From contig NZ_PCOY01000005.1 in NCBI RefSeq assembly GCF_002979475.1, forward strand, positions 62,001-126,000: DNA of 64,000 nt, read 5' to 3'. Below are positions 41,908 through 51,374 of the stretch, piece after piece. The position numbers were made by a program, and so were the translations under genes. Numbering within the stretch: position 1 is the stretch's first letter; each line of letters begins with the position of its first letter. Under the pieces are notes generated by a model. The model had not been told where the DNA came from. It saw only the letters and a program-made list of their open reading frames with translations, and searched no databases. Source of the DNA: Microbacterium sp. MYb62. Its GTDB lineage: Bacteria; Actinomycetota; Actinomycetes; Actinomycetales; Microbacteriaceae.

Positions 41908-43713
41908 TCAGTCGGCGCGGGTCACGCTCATCAACACCTCGGTGCGCGGAGCGGCGGGCAGGACGAATCGGAATTCCGTTCCCACACCCTCCTGGCTCGT
42001 CACATCCATCGTGCCGCCGTGCGCCAGCACGATCGCCCGGGTGATCGTGAGCCCGAGGCCCACTCCCGGGACCGCGTTGCGCGTCGCGGTCGATGCGCGG
42101 AAGAAGCGGGTGAACAGCATGCCCTGCTCATCTTCGGGGATTCCGACGCCGGTGTCGGCGATCGAGAACTCCACTCCCCCGTCGACGGCCCGCACACCGG
42201 CGGTGACGTTTCCGCCCCGTGAGGTGAACTTGATGGCGTTCGACAGCAGGTTGTCGATGGCCTGCCCGACCCTCCCGGCATCGACGAGCACGGGGAGCGC
42301 GTCCGCCCCGACCTCGGCCACGAGCTCGATCCCCTCGCGCTGGGCGTGCGGCCCCGCCGACACCACGGCGGATCGGACCAGCTCGGCGACGTCGGCCTCC
42401 TCCCGCTCGAGCGGGAAGCGTCCGGATTCGACCTGGGCCGTGAACAGCAGATCGCCGACGAGGTTGAGCAGTCGCTGCGCGTTGCGCTCGATGATCCCGA
42501 CGAACTCCTGCTGGTCCGCGGTGAGCGGCTGCGCCGGGTCGTTCTGGAGCAGGTCGAGGAAGCCGATGATGGCGCTGAGCGGTGTGCGGAGTTCATGGGA
42601 GATCATCCCGACGAACTCGTCCTTCATGCGTGCGACCTCGACGGCCCTGGTCTCATCGGTGAGCACGAACAGGTAGCCCTGCTGGGCGCCGGCGCCGTCC
42701 TTGTGCGGGCTCACGGTCACGCGCGCGGGCACCGTCGTCCCTCCCGCCGTGACCACCTCGATGTCGCCGTCGACCGTGAGACCGGCATCGGCCTGCGCGA
42801 AGAGGGCCTTGATTCCGGGCGAGAGATCGGCGTACCCCGGCGGGAGCTCGGCGGTCGACGGCGGGGGTTCGGCGTTGTCGACAGCCAGCATCGACAGGAC
42901 GGCGGTCGAGAAGAATCGATCGATCCGCACATCCCTGAGCGCCTCGTCGACCGAGAGCCCGAGCAGGCGCACCGCCCCCGGATTCCATGCCGTGACCCGG
43001 CCGCTGCAGTCCGTCGCGATGACCGCCTGCGCCGTGATCGACGACCAGAGACTCTCGAACGAGTCGAGGAGTTCGCGGTACTGGCGCTCCTTGTCGCGCA
43101 GCTGCACGATCATCGCGACGTTCTCGGACAGGGCCCTGGTTCGTTCCGCCACCAGCTCCTCCGCCTGCTCGACTCGCAGGCGCTGCTGCCGGGAGAGCTG
43201 GTTGATGACCGCGGCGACGGCCGAGAACACGAGGGGGCCCACCACTCCACGCAGCCACTCGACAGAAGTCTCCGGCGGGTCGGTGAAGTACGGCATCAGC
43301 AGGGCGATCGAGGTGAGCCCGCCGACGACGAAGACCCAGCGGATGCCCGGCGCCGCAGCCAGCCAGACCACCGGCAGGAGCACGAGGGACGAGAAGAGCG
43401 AGGTCGCCCCGCCCGTGCCCGTGCGGAAGAGGCCGAAACCGACGATGTCGACGATGGGGATGAGGAGCACGGCCCATCCGTCGTGCACACCGCGCGCCGT
43501 GAGCACGGCAGCCAGGACGGTGGCCGCGAGCACGACCGCCACCCCCGCGAGCGCCGCGGCGGCGTGCGTGATCGGCAGATCCGGGACACCCCAGGTGAGC
43601 GCCACCGCGATGACCGTCGCGACGAGCGTCGGCAGCTGCTTGAGCAGCGGGGTCGGGTTGTCGAAGACCTGATACCAGCGGTTCTCCGCACGGTCGAGAG
43701 GTGTGGCCCTCAT
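41908..43713 (-). CDS. Membrane PAS-domain sensor histidine kinase
   Basis: A 601-residue kinase. The N-terminus (about 20-190) holds six or so hydrophobic helices with short loops, like a 5TM/MASE-type integral sensor. A coiled coil (LRVEQAEELVAERTRALSEN) leads to a PAS domain (AVIATDCSGRVTAWNPGAVR, about 250-370), then the H-box MISHELRTPLSAIIGFLDLL and an HATPase domain (NLLSNAIKFTS, DTGVGIPEDEQ, GVGLGLTITRAIVLAHGG). All catalytic elements are intact. The start overlaps the stand-alone receiver stop as ATGA. It is last in the seven-gene operon and is the likely phosphodonor for both receiver domains encoded there. Confidence 0.93.
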   Translation of the reverse strand: MRATPLDRAENRWYQVFDNPTPLLKQLPTLVATVIAVALTWGVPDLPITHAAAALAGVAVVLAATVLAAVLTARGVHDGWAVLLIPIVDIVGFGLFRTGTGGATSLFSSLVLLPVVWLAAAPGIRWVFVVGGLTSIALLMPYFTDPPETSVEWLRGVVGPLVFSAVAAVINQLSRQQRLRVEQAEELVAERTRALSENVAMIVQLRDKERQYRELLDSFESLWSSITAQAVIATDCSGRVTAWNPGAVRLLGLSVDEALRDVRIDRFFSTAVLSMLAVDNAEPPPSTAELPPGYADLSPGIKALFAQADAGLTVDGDIEVVTAGGTTVPARVTVSPHKDGAGAQQGYLFVLTDETRAVEVARMKDEFVGMISHELRTPLSAIIGFLDLLQNDPAQPLTADQQEFVGIIERNAQRLLNLVGDLLFTAQVESGRFPLEREEADVAELVRSAVVSAGPHAQREGIELVAEVGADALPVLVDAGRVGQAIDNLLSNAIKFTSRGGNVTAGVRAVDGGVEFSIADTGVGIPEDEQGMLFTRFFRASTATRNAVPGVGLGLTITRAIVLAHGGTMDVTSQEGVGTEFRFVLPAAPRTEVLMSVTRAD

Positions 43714-44057
43714 CGTCCCACCTGCTCCACGATCCGATGCAGGTCCGCTCCCGTGATCGGCTTCGGAAGCGCGGCATCGGCCGGCGGGTAGTCGGCGGCG
43801 TCGAGCACGGAGCTGATCACGAGGAAGCAGTCCGGGAACCGCTCCTGCACCAGTCGCGCACATGCCTGCCCTGAGATCCCCGGGAGGAGGAGGTCGAGCA
43901 CAGCCAGCGCGGGATCGATGTCGGGGAACGCCGCGATCGCCGACTCCGCGTCACGGGCGATGAAGACGTCGTAGCCCTCGCGATCGAGGTAGCGGCGCAG
44001 CAGCGCCGCCTGATCGGGGGCGTCCTCGACGACCAGGGCCAACGGCCTCCCGGTCAT
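43710..44057 (-). CDS. Stand-alone response regulator receiver
   Basis: A 115-residue CheY-like receiver without an output domain. The acidic pair is VVEDAPDQ (about 9-16), the phosphoacceptor is Asp55 in AVLDLLLPGISG, and Lys99 in ALPKPITGADLHRI completes the active site; the Ser/Thr switch position is ISSVLD (about 81-86). With no DNA-binding domain it must act by protein contact, for example in a phosphorelay to or from the receiver-deacetylase fusion, or on the membrane synthase. Start ATG 44057 and stop both overlap neighbours by four bases. Confidence 0.92.
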   Translation of the reverse strand: MTGRPLALVVEDAPDQAALLRRYLDREGYDVFIARDAESAIAAFPDIDPALAVLDLLLPGISGQACARLVQERFPDCFLVISSVLDAADYPPADAALPKPITGADLHRIVEQVGR

Positions 44058-44197
44058 CGAAGGAGCAGCTCTCGCACGACGACGATGACGGCGACGACGG
44101 CGAGGGCGAGGATCGCCTGCGGGATGAGCCGCCGCTCCCGTCGGGCATCCGCGGCGATCTCCTCCCGCTCGCTGTCGGGTGACGGTGCTGCGGTCAT
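44054..44197 (-). CDS. 47-residue single-helix membrane protein
   Basis: A short gene fitting exactly between the GT2 synthase and the receiver, with ATGA overlaps at both ends (ATG 44197 over the GT2 stop; its stop over the receiver ATG). It encodes a charged N-terminal segment (SPDSEREEIAADARRERR) and one hydrophobic helix (QAILALAVVAVIVVVRELLL). No family is recognised. The two coupled junctions make translation very likely. By analogy with small subunits of polysaccharide synthases (such as PgaD/IcaD), it could be an accessory of the GT2 protein, which is inference. Confidence 0.7.
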   Translation of the reverse strand: MTAAPSPDSEREEIAADARRERRLIPQAILALAVVAVIVVVRELLLR

Positions 44198-45681
44198 GAG
44201 TCGACACGTCCGATCTTCTCGGTCTTGATCCAGGAGGCGTCTGCACGACGCCATTCTTTGATGTAGGAGTCCACGGTGATGGCGCACAGCAGGGAACCGT
44301 ACCCGCAGATGTAGAGGAGCAGTCCGGCGAAGAACCTGCCACCGGGAAGAGGCTCCACGGCGCGCGCCAGCCAGATCCCGAGCATTGAGATCGGCCCCCA
44401 CAGGTAGAAGATCACGGCCCAGACGATGCGCGACTGATCGGTCACGGCCAGTCCGAGCGCGGTGAGGGCCGCCTCGAACGCCCACGGGAACAGCGCGATT
44501 GCCATCAGGATCAACGCACCGAGTCCGGGGAACATGATCGCCTCGCGCCACGAATGCCGCCCCGTCCGAGGATCCAGCTGGACCGAGTACAGCATCGAGA
44601 ACAGATAGATGCAGGCCGCCGCGATCCACATGAATCGGAACACGAACTCCGCGATGTCGCTGTGCAGGAGGAGAAGCGCGAGCATGCCGGCCGCCGCCAG
44701 GAGCATGAAGGCGGGGAGCAGGAGGATGGTGAACCAGGCGAGCCCGAACCCGAAGCTGCCCAGGTTGTGCTCGCGGCTGGGGCGGAACCAGAGGCTGCGA
44801 TAGATCGAAGTCAGCTGCACGTTGCCCCGCGCCCAGCGCAGCCGCTGCTTCCACAGGCTGTCGATCGTGCGCGGCTCCTCGGCCAGTACCACCGCGTGGG
44901 GCTCGAACACCATCCGTCGTCCGTGCAGCTGCCCCTCGAACGTCGTCATGGTGTCCTCGGCGAGAGTGCCCGTGGGGATCCGTCCTCCGATCGCCTCGAG
45001 ATTGGCTCGCGAGTGCAGCTGTGCGCCTCCGGCGAGGCAGGCGATCGCGCCGCCCACGTTCTGCACACGGCGGGCCGAGAGCTGCCCGATCACGTATTCG
45101 ATCGCGATGAACCGTGTGAGGTAGTTGCGGTCGCGACTGCCCTCCGCGATGTAGGCGGTGACGGCCCCGACCTTCTCGTCCGCGAGATGCCTGCTGAGCT
45201 TGCGCAGCGAGTCGCGGGCGAAGATCACGTCGGCGTCCATGATTAGCACCGCCTCGGTCCAGGGATCGGCGAGGACCACGTCGAGACCGTGGTTGAGCGT
45301 GTGCGCCTTGCCCTCGCCGCCCTTCTCGCGCCGCAGGTGCGCGACGCGACCGGGGTGCGCCTCGGCCTTCGCGGCGACGATGGCCGGGGTGTCATCCGTG
45401 GAGGCGTCGTCTACGACGAAGACCCGCAGGCGCTCGGCCGGGTACTCCAGCTGCAGTAGCCGCTCGATCGCCGGGCCGATCACGAGACCCTCGTTCCAGG
45501 CCGGGATGATGACGGCGACGTTCGGGTGGTACGGCGCCGCCTTGGCGTAGTGGTTGCGGAAGGCATGCAACGGCAGCAGCAGGAACTGCAGACCGGTGTT
45601 GATCACCGGCAGCGTGCCGACCAGGACGCAGATCAGGAGGAGGATGACCAGCGCGCTCTCCAGCCAGGTGAGGTCGGCCAT
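44194..45681 (-). CDS. Processive membrane glycosyltransferase, family 2
   Basis: A 495-residue GT2 synthase of the hyaluronan/cellulose/PgaC (poly-N-acetylglucosamine) type. An N-terminal helix pair (about 8-40) precedes the catalytic domain: VAVIIPAWNEG (about 55-65), VVDDASTDD, IMDADVIFA (the D-x-D), TLAEDTMTTFEGQ (the catalytic E-D), and QRLRWARGN (the Q-x-x-R-W of processive enzymes). Four to five C-terminal helices (about 305-480) would form the translocation channel. It should polymerise and export a UDP-sugar-derived polymer. It overlaps the PHP gene by one base and the small membrane protein gene by four. Confidence 0.92.
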   Translation of the reverse strand: MADLTWLESALVILLLICVLVGTLPVINTGLQFLLLPLHAFRNHYAKAAPYHPNVAVIIPAWNEGLVIGPAIERLLQLEYPAERLRVFVVDDASTDDTPAIVAAKAEAHPGRVAHLRREKGGEGKAHTLNHGLDVVLADPWTEAVLIMDADVIFARDSLRKLSRHLADEKVGAVTAYIAEGSRDRNYLTRFIAIEYVIGQLSARRVQNVGGAIACLAGGAQLHSRANLEAIGGRIPTGTLAEDTMTTFEGQLHGRRMVFEPHAVVLAEEPRTIDSLWKQRLRWARGNVQLTSIYRSLWFRPSREHNLGSFGFGLAWFTILLLPAFMLLAAAGMLALLLLHSDIAEFVFRFMWIAAACIYLFSMLYSVQLDPRTGRHSWREAIMFPGLGALILMAIALFPWAFEAALTALGLAVTDQSRIVWAVIFYLWGPISMLGIWLARAVEPLPGGRFFAGLLLYICGYGSLLCAITVDSYIKEWRRADASWIKTEKIGRVDS

Positions 45682-46394
45682 CAGCGGGCCTCCACCGCGG
45701 CGAGAAGCGGGATGACACGCGAGTACCTGCCGACCTCCGCCGCCTCGTGGCTGTCTGTGGAGGCGACGATCTCGCCGCCCGCTCGGCGAAGCGCCGTCAG
45801 AGCCTCTGCTCCCGGGCAGCCCCACTTCTCGTTGACCTCGACGAGCGTGCCCGTCGCGGCGGCCGCCCGCGCCCAGGCCGCGGTCCGCTGCACCCCCAGG
45901 TCGGTCTCCGACAGGCCGATCTTCGGCAGGATCGAGAAGCAGTGGGCGAGCTGGTTTCCGGGATGCCGGTGCATCGTCGCGATGAGCGCCTCGACGAGCT
46001 GGTCGAGGACGTCGTCGATCGCCCAACCCGCAGCGATCCGCTCGCGCACGACGGTCGGGCCGAGGGGCCCGTCCGCACCGGGGAACTGATGGTCGGCGAT
46101 GAGGATCCGATCGATGCCGTCCGGAAGGGCCGGCAAGTCGAGCGCGCCGGTGACATCGAGGATCTTCGCCTCGACGCCGGTGAGCACGGTGAGCCCGTCC
46201 GGCACCCGGAGCGCACGGACGGCCGCGAGATACTCGGGCACCCACGTGGTGCTCTGCCGCACGTGGTCGACCAGGCGCAGGGTGGTGAGCCCGGCGTCCA
46301 TCGCCGCGTCCACGTTCTGGGCGAGCGTGGAGACGGCGTCGTCGGAGAAGGTCGAGTGGACGTGGTGATCGCCGCGAAGCTCCTCGTGGCTCAC
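45681..46394 (-). CDS. PHP-domain metal-dependent hydrolase
   Basis: A 237-residue PHP-family phosphoesterase/amidohydrolase-like enzyme. Metal ligands visible in order: H-x-H in GDHHVHSTFSDDA (about 8-20), LRLVDHVRQ (about 39-47), TGVEAKILD (about 72), ILIADHQFPG (about 97), QLAHCFSIL (about 149) and STDSHEAAEVG (about 212-222), a near-complete PHP set. It has no signal peptide, so it is cytoplasmic. It starts at a GTG whose GTGA overlaps the ATP-grasp stop. The substrate is unknown; a sugar or nucleotide phosphate in the polymer pathway is the simplest guess. Confidence 0.88.
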   Translation of the reverse strand: MSHEELRGDHHVHSTFSDDAVSTLAQNVDAAMDAGLTTLRLVDHVRQSTTWVPEYLAAVRALRVPDGLTVLTGVEAKILDVTGALDLPALPDGIDRILIADHQFPGADGPLGPTVVRERIAAGWAIDDVLDQLVEALIATMHRHPGNQLAHCFSILPKIGLSETDLGVQRTAAWARAAAATGTLVEVNEKWGCPGAEALTALRRAGGEIVASTDSHEAAEVGRYSRVIPLLAAVEAR

Positions 46395-47380
46395 AGCTCC
46401 TCCTGATGCCCCGCATGGTCGGAGACCAGCACCTCGTCGATCTCGACGATCACGTCTTCCAGGAAGCGCACGGATGCGACCTCGCGGAAGGGGATCCGCA
46501 CCGGCAGCTCGCGCCCCAGGAACAGGTCGGCCACGAGAGAGGGGATGTCGACGCCGGCCGCGATGGTCAGTGGCAGCGCGCCGGGGAACCGCGGGTTGAC
46601 CTCGAGGAGAACGGCGCGGCCGGTACGATCGCGGCGCAGCTGCACGTTCGCGACACCCACCAGCCCGATCGCCCGCGCGATCGCCGCCGCGGTCTCCTCG
46701 AGTTCGGGGTCGCGCACGGTGCGGCCCGCGATCGCCACGCCGGAGTCGACCCTGGCGCGCGTCCGGGGCACCGCGGCGACGACGTTGCCCTCCGCGTCGG
46801 CGATGACGTCGACCGAGTACTCCTCCCCTGGGAGGAAGTCCTGCACGATCAGCCCCTCATCCGTGGGCAGTGCCTCGAGCGCGGCCCGGTCGGGCACGAG
46901 CCGCACGCCGCGACTTCCCGCCCCCTGACGCGGTTTGGCGAAGACCGGGAACTCCCAGTCGACAGCCTCCGCGTCGCGCCCGGCGAGGACGGTGCGCGGG
47001 GTGTGCCCGGTCGGTGCGCACCGTTCGGCGAGGGCGAGCTTGTCGAGCGCGGTGTTCAGCGTGTCGGCCGAGGGAGCGGCGAGCACGGCGGGAGCCAGCT
47101 CCTCCCGTCGCCCCGCCAGGGCGATCAGCTCCACATCGACCGTCGATATCACGAGGTCGAGTTCGTCGGCGGCGACCATCCGCGCGATCGCCGGAACGAA
47201 GTCGGCGTCCCGGCCCGGCGGCAGGAGACGACGCTGCGCCGGAGGCACCAGGTAGATGCCGCTCGCCCAGCCGTCCATGTCGGCGGCGAACACGATCAGA
47301 TCGGGGCGGCGCAGGAGCGATCGGATCACGGCCACACCGGCCGGTCCGCCGGCACCTGTCACCAGCACACGCTGCGTCAT
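46391..47380 (-). CDS. ATP-grasp domain ligase
   Basis: A 329-residue ATP-grasp enzyme. The N-terminal Rossmann-like domain begins RVLVTGAGGPAGVAVIRSLL and binds the acid substrate; the ATP-grasp domain has FPVFAKPRQGAGSRGVRLV (glycine loop, about 130-150), LIVQDFLPGEEYSVDVIAD (about 172-190) and the Mg-binding VLLEVNPRFPGALPLTI (about 263-279). It resembles CarB-like ligases that join a carboxylate to an amine or thiol. No biosynthetic neighbour fixes the substrates. It shares a one-base TGATG overlap with the receiver-deacetylase gene. It could add an amino acid or other acyl group to a free amine produced by the deacetylase (inference). Confidence 0.9.
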   Translation of the reverse strand: MTQRVLVTGAGGPAGVAVIRSLLRRPDLIVFAADMDGWASGIYLVPPAQRRLLPPGRDADFVPAIARMVAADELDLVISTVDVELIALAGRREELAPAVLAAPSADTLNTALDKLALAERCAPTGHTPRTVLAGRDAEAVDWEFPVFAKPRQGAGSRGVRLVPDRAALEALPTDEGLIVQDFLPGEEYSVDVIADAEGNVVAAVPRTRARVDSGVAIAGRTVRDPELEETAAAIARAIGLVGVANVQLRRDRTGRAVLLEVNPRFPGALPLTIAAGVDIPSLVADLFLGRELPVRIPFREVASVRFLEDVIVEIDEVLVSDHAGHQEEL

Positions 47381-48423
47381 CAGCTCTCCCGTCGGGTCAG
47401 TTCGTGGGCACCGATGAACTCTGCGGTCTCGCGCACGACTTCGAGCGGTTCGACCGCCATACCTCCGCCGAATCGGGACCAGTACCGCGCCGTGGCGGTG
47501 ACGAACTCGGGTGCGAGGTAGTCGCGGCTCGCGGTCTGCGATCCGAAGCGCTCGAGCAGGCGGAGCTTCTCGTCGAGGTACTGGTCGATCCGGACGAACC
47601 GGGTGGGACGGAAGTCGATCGTCGACGACGGACTCTGGTAGCACGCGACCGTGCCGACACGCCGCGTCGCGACGATCGTCGCCTCGCTCACCGCGCGGTG
47701 GTCTTGATGACGGTCGTGGCTCGAGTGGGTGTACACGATGGTCGGCTGGATCTCCTGCACGACCTCCTCGATGAGTCGGACCGTGGATCCGCCGCCGGAG
47801 ATCTCCGTGTCGATCAGGTCTTTCAGGAAGAGCCGTGCACCCAGCATGTCGGCGGTCGCCAGCGACTCGTTCTGGCGACTGTCGGCGTCACCGCCGCGCG
47901 CGCCGCGGGAGAGGGTGAGGATCGTGATCTCGTCCTGGGCCTTGGCATGGGCCGCGAGCAGCCCTCCGACGCCGATCTCGACGTCGTCGGGATGCGCGCC
48001 GATGGCGAGCACCCGCTCGGGCTGGCGGGCTTCCTCCCTGCGGCGTCGGCCCTCGTCGACCAGACGGGTGACGGCCTCGACGAGCTTGGCGTTGTCGAGC
48101 GGCTTGGTGAGGAACTCGTCGGCCTGCGCGCGCAGGGCGGAGACCGCGTACTCGACGGAGACGTGCGCGGTCATCACGACGACGGGGACGGACGGTACCG
48201 TGCGCCGCAGCTCGGCGAGCAGCTCGAGGCCGTTCAGCCCCGGCATCTCGATGTCGGTGACGACCACGTCGGGGCGCAGCACCGCGACACGGTCGACGGC
48301 GGCTCGGCCGTCTTCGGCGACGTCGACGATGCAACCGGCCCGCCGCTCGAGCACGGTCTTCACGAGCAGGGCGACATCCGGATCGTCATCGACGACGAGG
48401 ACGCGAGGGGATTCCTCGAGCAT
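47380..48423 (-). CDS. Response regulator receiver fused to PIG-L deacetylase
   Basis: A 347-residue two-domain protein. Residues 6-122 are a complete receiver (VVDDDPD, phosphoacceptor Asp57 in VVTDIEMPGLNG, Thr85, Lys107 in FLTKPLDN). After a charged linker (RRRREEARQPER), residues 137-347 are a PIG-L/LmbE zinc deacetylase with AIGAHPDDVEIGVGG (His144, Asp147) and THSSHDRHQDHRA (His242), the family zinc and catalytic residues. PIG-L enzymes remove acetyl from GlcNAc-containing compounds. A receiver with an enzyme output implies that phosphorylation directly tunes deacetylation. AAGGAGAG precedes the ATG. First gene of the seven-gene operon; no DNA-binding domain. Confidence 0.93.
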   Translation of the reverse strand: MLEESPRVLVVDDDPDVALLVKTVLERRAGCIVDVAEDGRAAVDRVAVLRPDVVVTDIEMPGLNGLELLAELRRTVPSVPVVVMTAHVSVEYAVSALRAQADEFLTKPLDNAKLVEAVTRLVDEGRRRREEARQPERVLAIGAHPDDVEIGVGGLLAAHAKAQDEITILTLSRGARGGDADSRQNESLATADMLGARLFLKDLIDTEISGGGSTVRLIEEVVQEIQPTIVYTHSSHDRHQDHRAVSEATIVATRRVGTVACYQSPSSTIDFRPTRFVRIDQYLDEKLRLLERFGSQTASRDYLAPEFVTATARYWSRFGGGMAVEPLEVVRETAEFIGAHELTRRES

Positions 48424-48519
48424 GTACAGCTCTCCTTGGGGAGGTTCCCTGCCGATGCGAGCATCGGCGGTGCGAACTCGGCGCCTTCATCACCGAGACC
48501 GCAGGGAAAGTCGAGCGGG

Positions 48520-48539
48520 GTATGTCGATTCTGGCATAC
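48520..48539. promoter_or_regulatory. Inverted repeat GTATG-N10-CATAC
   Basis: Five-base perfect arms about 100 bases upstream of the receiver-deacetylase ATG, in the only intergenic region feeding the seven-gene operon. It may be a regulator site; I could not place a convincing -35/-10 pair around it. Confidence 0.4.
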
Positions 48540-48566
48540 GGTGTCGCCGCCTCGGCGGCTGCGTGC

Positions 48567-48881
48567 CTATGACCCGGCGCGGGCCGCGCGCTTCTCCTCC
48601 TGGAACACCCGGATCGCCTCGTAGCGCTCGGCGGATCGTGCGCGTCGCTTCGCCGCCTCGTCATCGCGGTTCTTCGGCGGCGCGGAGGTGACGAGTTCGC
48701 CGAGCAACCGGGTCACCACCAGCGCGATCTCGCCGACGGCGCTGTCGAACGCCGCCTGATTGACCCTCGACGGCGCCGTCGTCCCGGAGATCTTGCGCAC
48801 GAACTGCAAGGCGGCGTCATGGCATTCCTGTTCGGTGGCGGCAGGTTCGAGGTTGTTCAACGGGACGATGTTGCGGCACAT
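48567..48881 (-). CDS. DUF2277 family protein
   Basis: A 104-residue cytoplasmic protein matching DUF2277: MCRNI start, LNNLEPAATEQECHDAALQF and VRKISGTTAPSRVN (about 11-43), then a helix with VTSAPPKNRDDEAAKRRARS. The conserved N-terminal M-C-R-N-I and internal Cys suggest a metal or redox site, but no function is known. It is leaderless by the TAGCGT box six bases upstream. A small GC hairpin (48546-48559) just after the stop may act as a weak terminator before the receiver-deacetylase operon. Confidence 0.9.
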   Translation of the reverse strand: MCRNIVPLNNLEPAATEQECHDAALQFVRKISGTTAPSRVNQAAFDSAVGEIALVVTRLLGELVTSAPPKNRDDEAAKRRARSAERYEAIRVFQEEKRAARAGS

Positions 48882-48887
48882 ACCGGC

Positions 48888-48893
48888 ACGCTA
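48888..48893 (-). promoter_or_regulatory. -10 element TAGCGT, leaderless start
   Basis: On the minus strand TAGCGT ends six bases before the DUF2277 ATG at 48881. Confidence 0.5.
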
Positions 48894-49026
48894 CGCCGGG
48901 TCGTGGACGGACGGAAGAGGGCGACCCCGAGGAGGGGATGGTGCGGCCGGAGTGCCCTCGCTACGCTCGGGGCTACCGAGCGTGTTCCCTCGTGCGCACC
49001 GTCGACAGGACAGAACAGGACAGAAC

Positions 49027-49548
49027 ATGACGAATCCCCCGTTCCCCGATCCCCCGTCGCCCGACTCCTCGTCGCCCGACTCCTCGTCGCCCGATTCCCC
49101 GGCAGCCGGTGCTTCGACGCCGGCGCCCCCACCGCCCGTGACGGCGGAGACGCCGCCGCCCGCCACCGCTGACGCTCCACCGCCCGCGCCCGCCTGGAAC
49201 TCCGCCGCGGATGCGGGCTATCCTTCCGCCGCCTCTGCCGCGCCCGCCTACCCGCAGCCGACGCCGACGCCGCCGGGGCGTGTGCTCTCGATCGTCGGCC
49301 TCGTGCTCGCCGTCCTGGTGGCACCGGTCGGCCTCATCATCAGCATCGTCGCGGCGGTGAAGCTCAGCAAGGCCAAGGAGCCGAAGGGCCTCGCCATCGC
49401 CGGCATCATCGTCGGTGCGCTCATCACGATCTTCTGGATCGTGGTGCTGATCATCGTCTTCACACTCCTCGCCGCCGTGATCGGGATGTGCGCCGAGCTC
49501 GGCCCCGGGGTGTGGCAGGTCGACGGCGTGAACTACCGCTGCGGCTGA
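49027..49548 (+). CDS. DUF4190-like membrane protein with Pro/Ser-rich N-terminus
   Basis: A 173-residue protein. Residues 1-82 are a disordered Pro/Ser/Ala/Asp region with SPDSS repeats; two hydrophobic helices follow (RVLSIVGLVLAVLVAPVGLI about 85-108, and GLAIAGIIVGALITIFWIVV about 120-150), separated by the VKLSKAKEPKG loop typical of DUF4190-like proteins. The short C-terminus carries two Cys (MCAELGPG, NYRCG). Function is unknown. A 10-base direct repeat (AGGACAGAAC) lies just before the ATG at 49027; there is no clear Shine-Dalgarno sequence. Confidence 0.75.
   Translation: MTNPPFPDPPSPDSSSPDSSSPDSPAAGASTPAPPPPVTAETPPPATADAPPPAPAWNSAADAGYPSAASAAPAYPQPTPTPPGRVLSIVGLVLAVLVAPVGLIISIVAAVKLSKAKEPKGLAIAGIIVGALITIFWIVVLIIVFTLLAAVIGMCAELGPGVWQVDGVNYRCG
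49056..49100 (+). repeat. 15-base tandem repeat coding SPDSS units
   Basis: Three copies of GTCGCCCGACTCCTC (the last diverged) in the disordered N-terminus of the DUF4190-like protein. Confidence 0.75.
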
Positions 49549-49565
49549 CCGCACGCACGCGAGAA

Positions 49566-49608
49566 CGAGAGAGGGACCGGATGCGCATCGCATCCGGTCC
49601 CTCTCTCG
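49566..49608. terminator. Bidirectional terminator, guaB / DUF4190-like
   Basis: A perfect 20-base-pair stem (49566-49585 with 49589-49608) with a CAT loop, between the convergent DUF4190-like gene and guaB. The upper stem contains CCGGATGCG/CGCATCCGG, a core shared with two other terminators in the window. Confidence 0.88.
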
Positions 49609-49618
49609 GTGGGTTCGA

Positions 49619-51358
<1,740 letters not shown>

Positions 51359-51374
51359 TCAAAGTGGAGGTTGC

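Noticed and set aside
48546-48559. GCCGCC-TC-GGCGGC hairpin after DUF2277
   Set aside because: Loop too small and stem short; expected by chance in such GC-rich sequence. Mentioned only in the DUF2277 entry.
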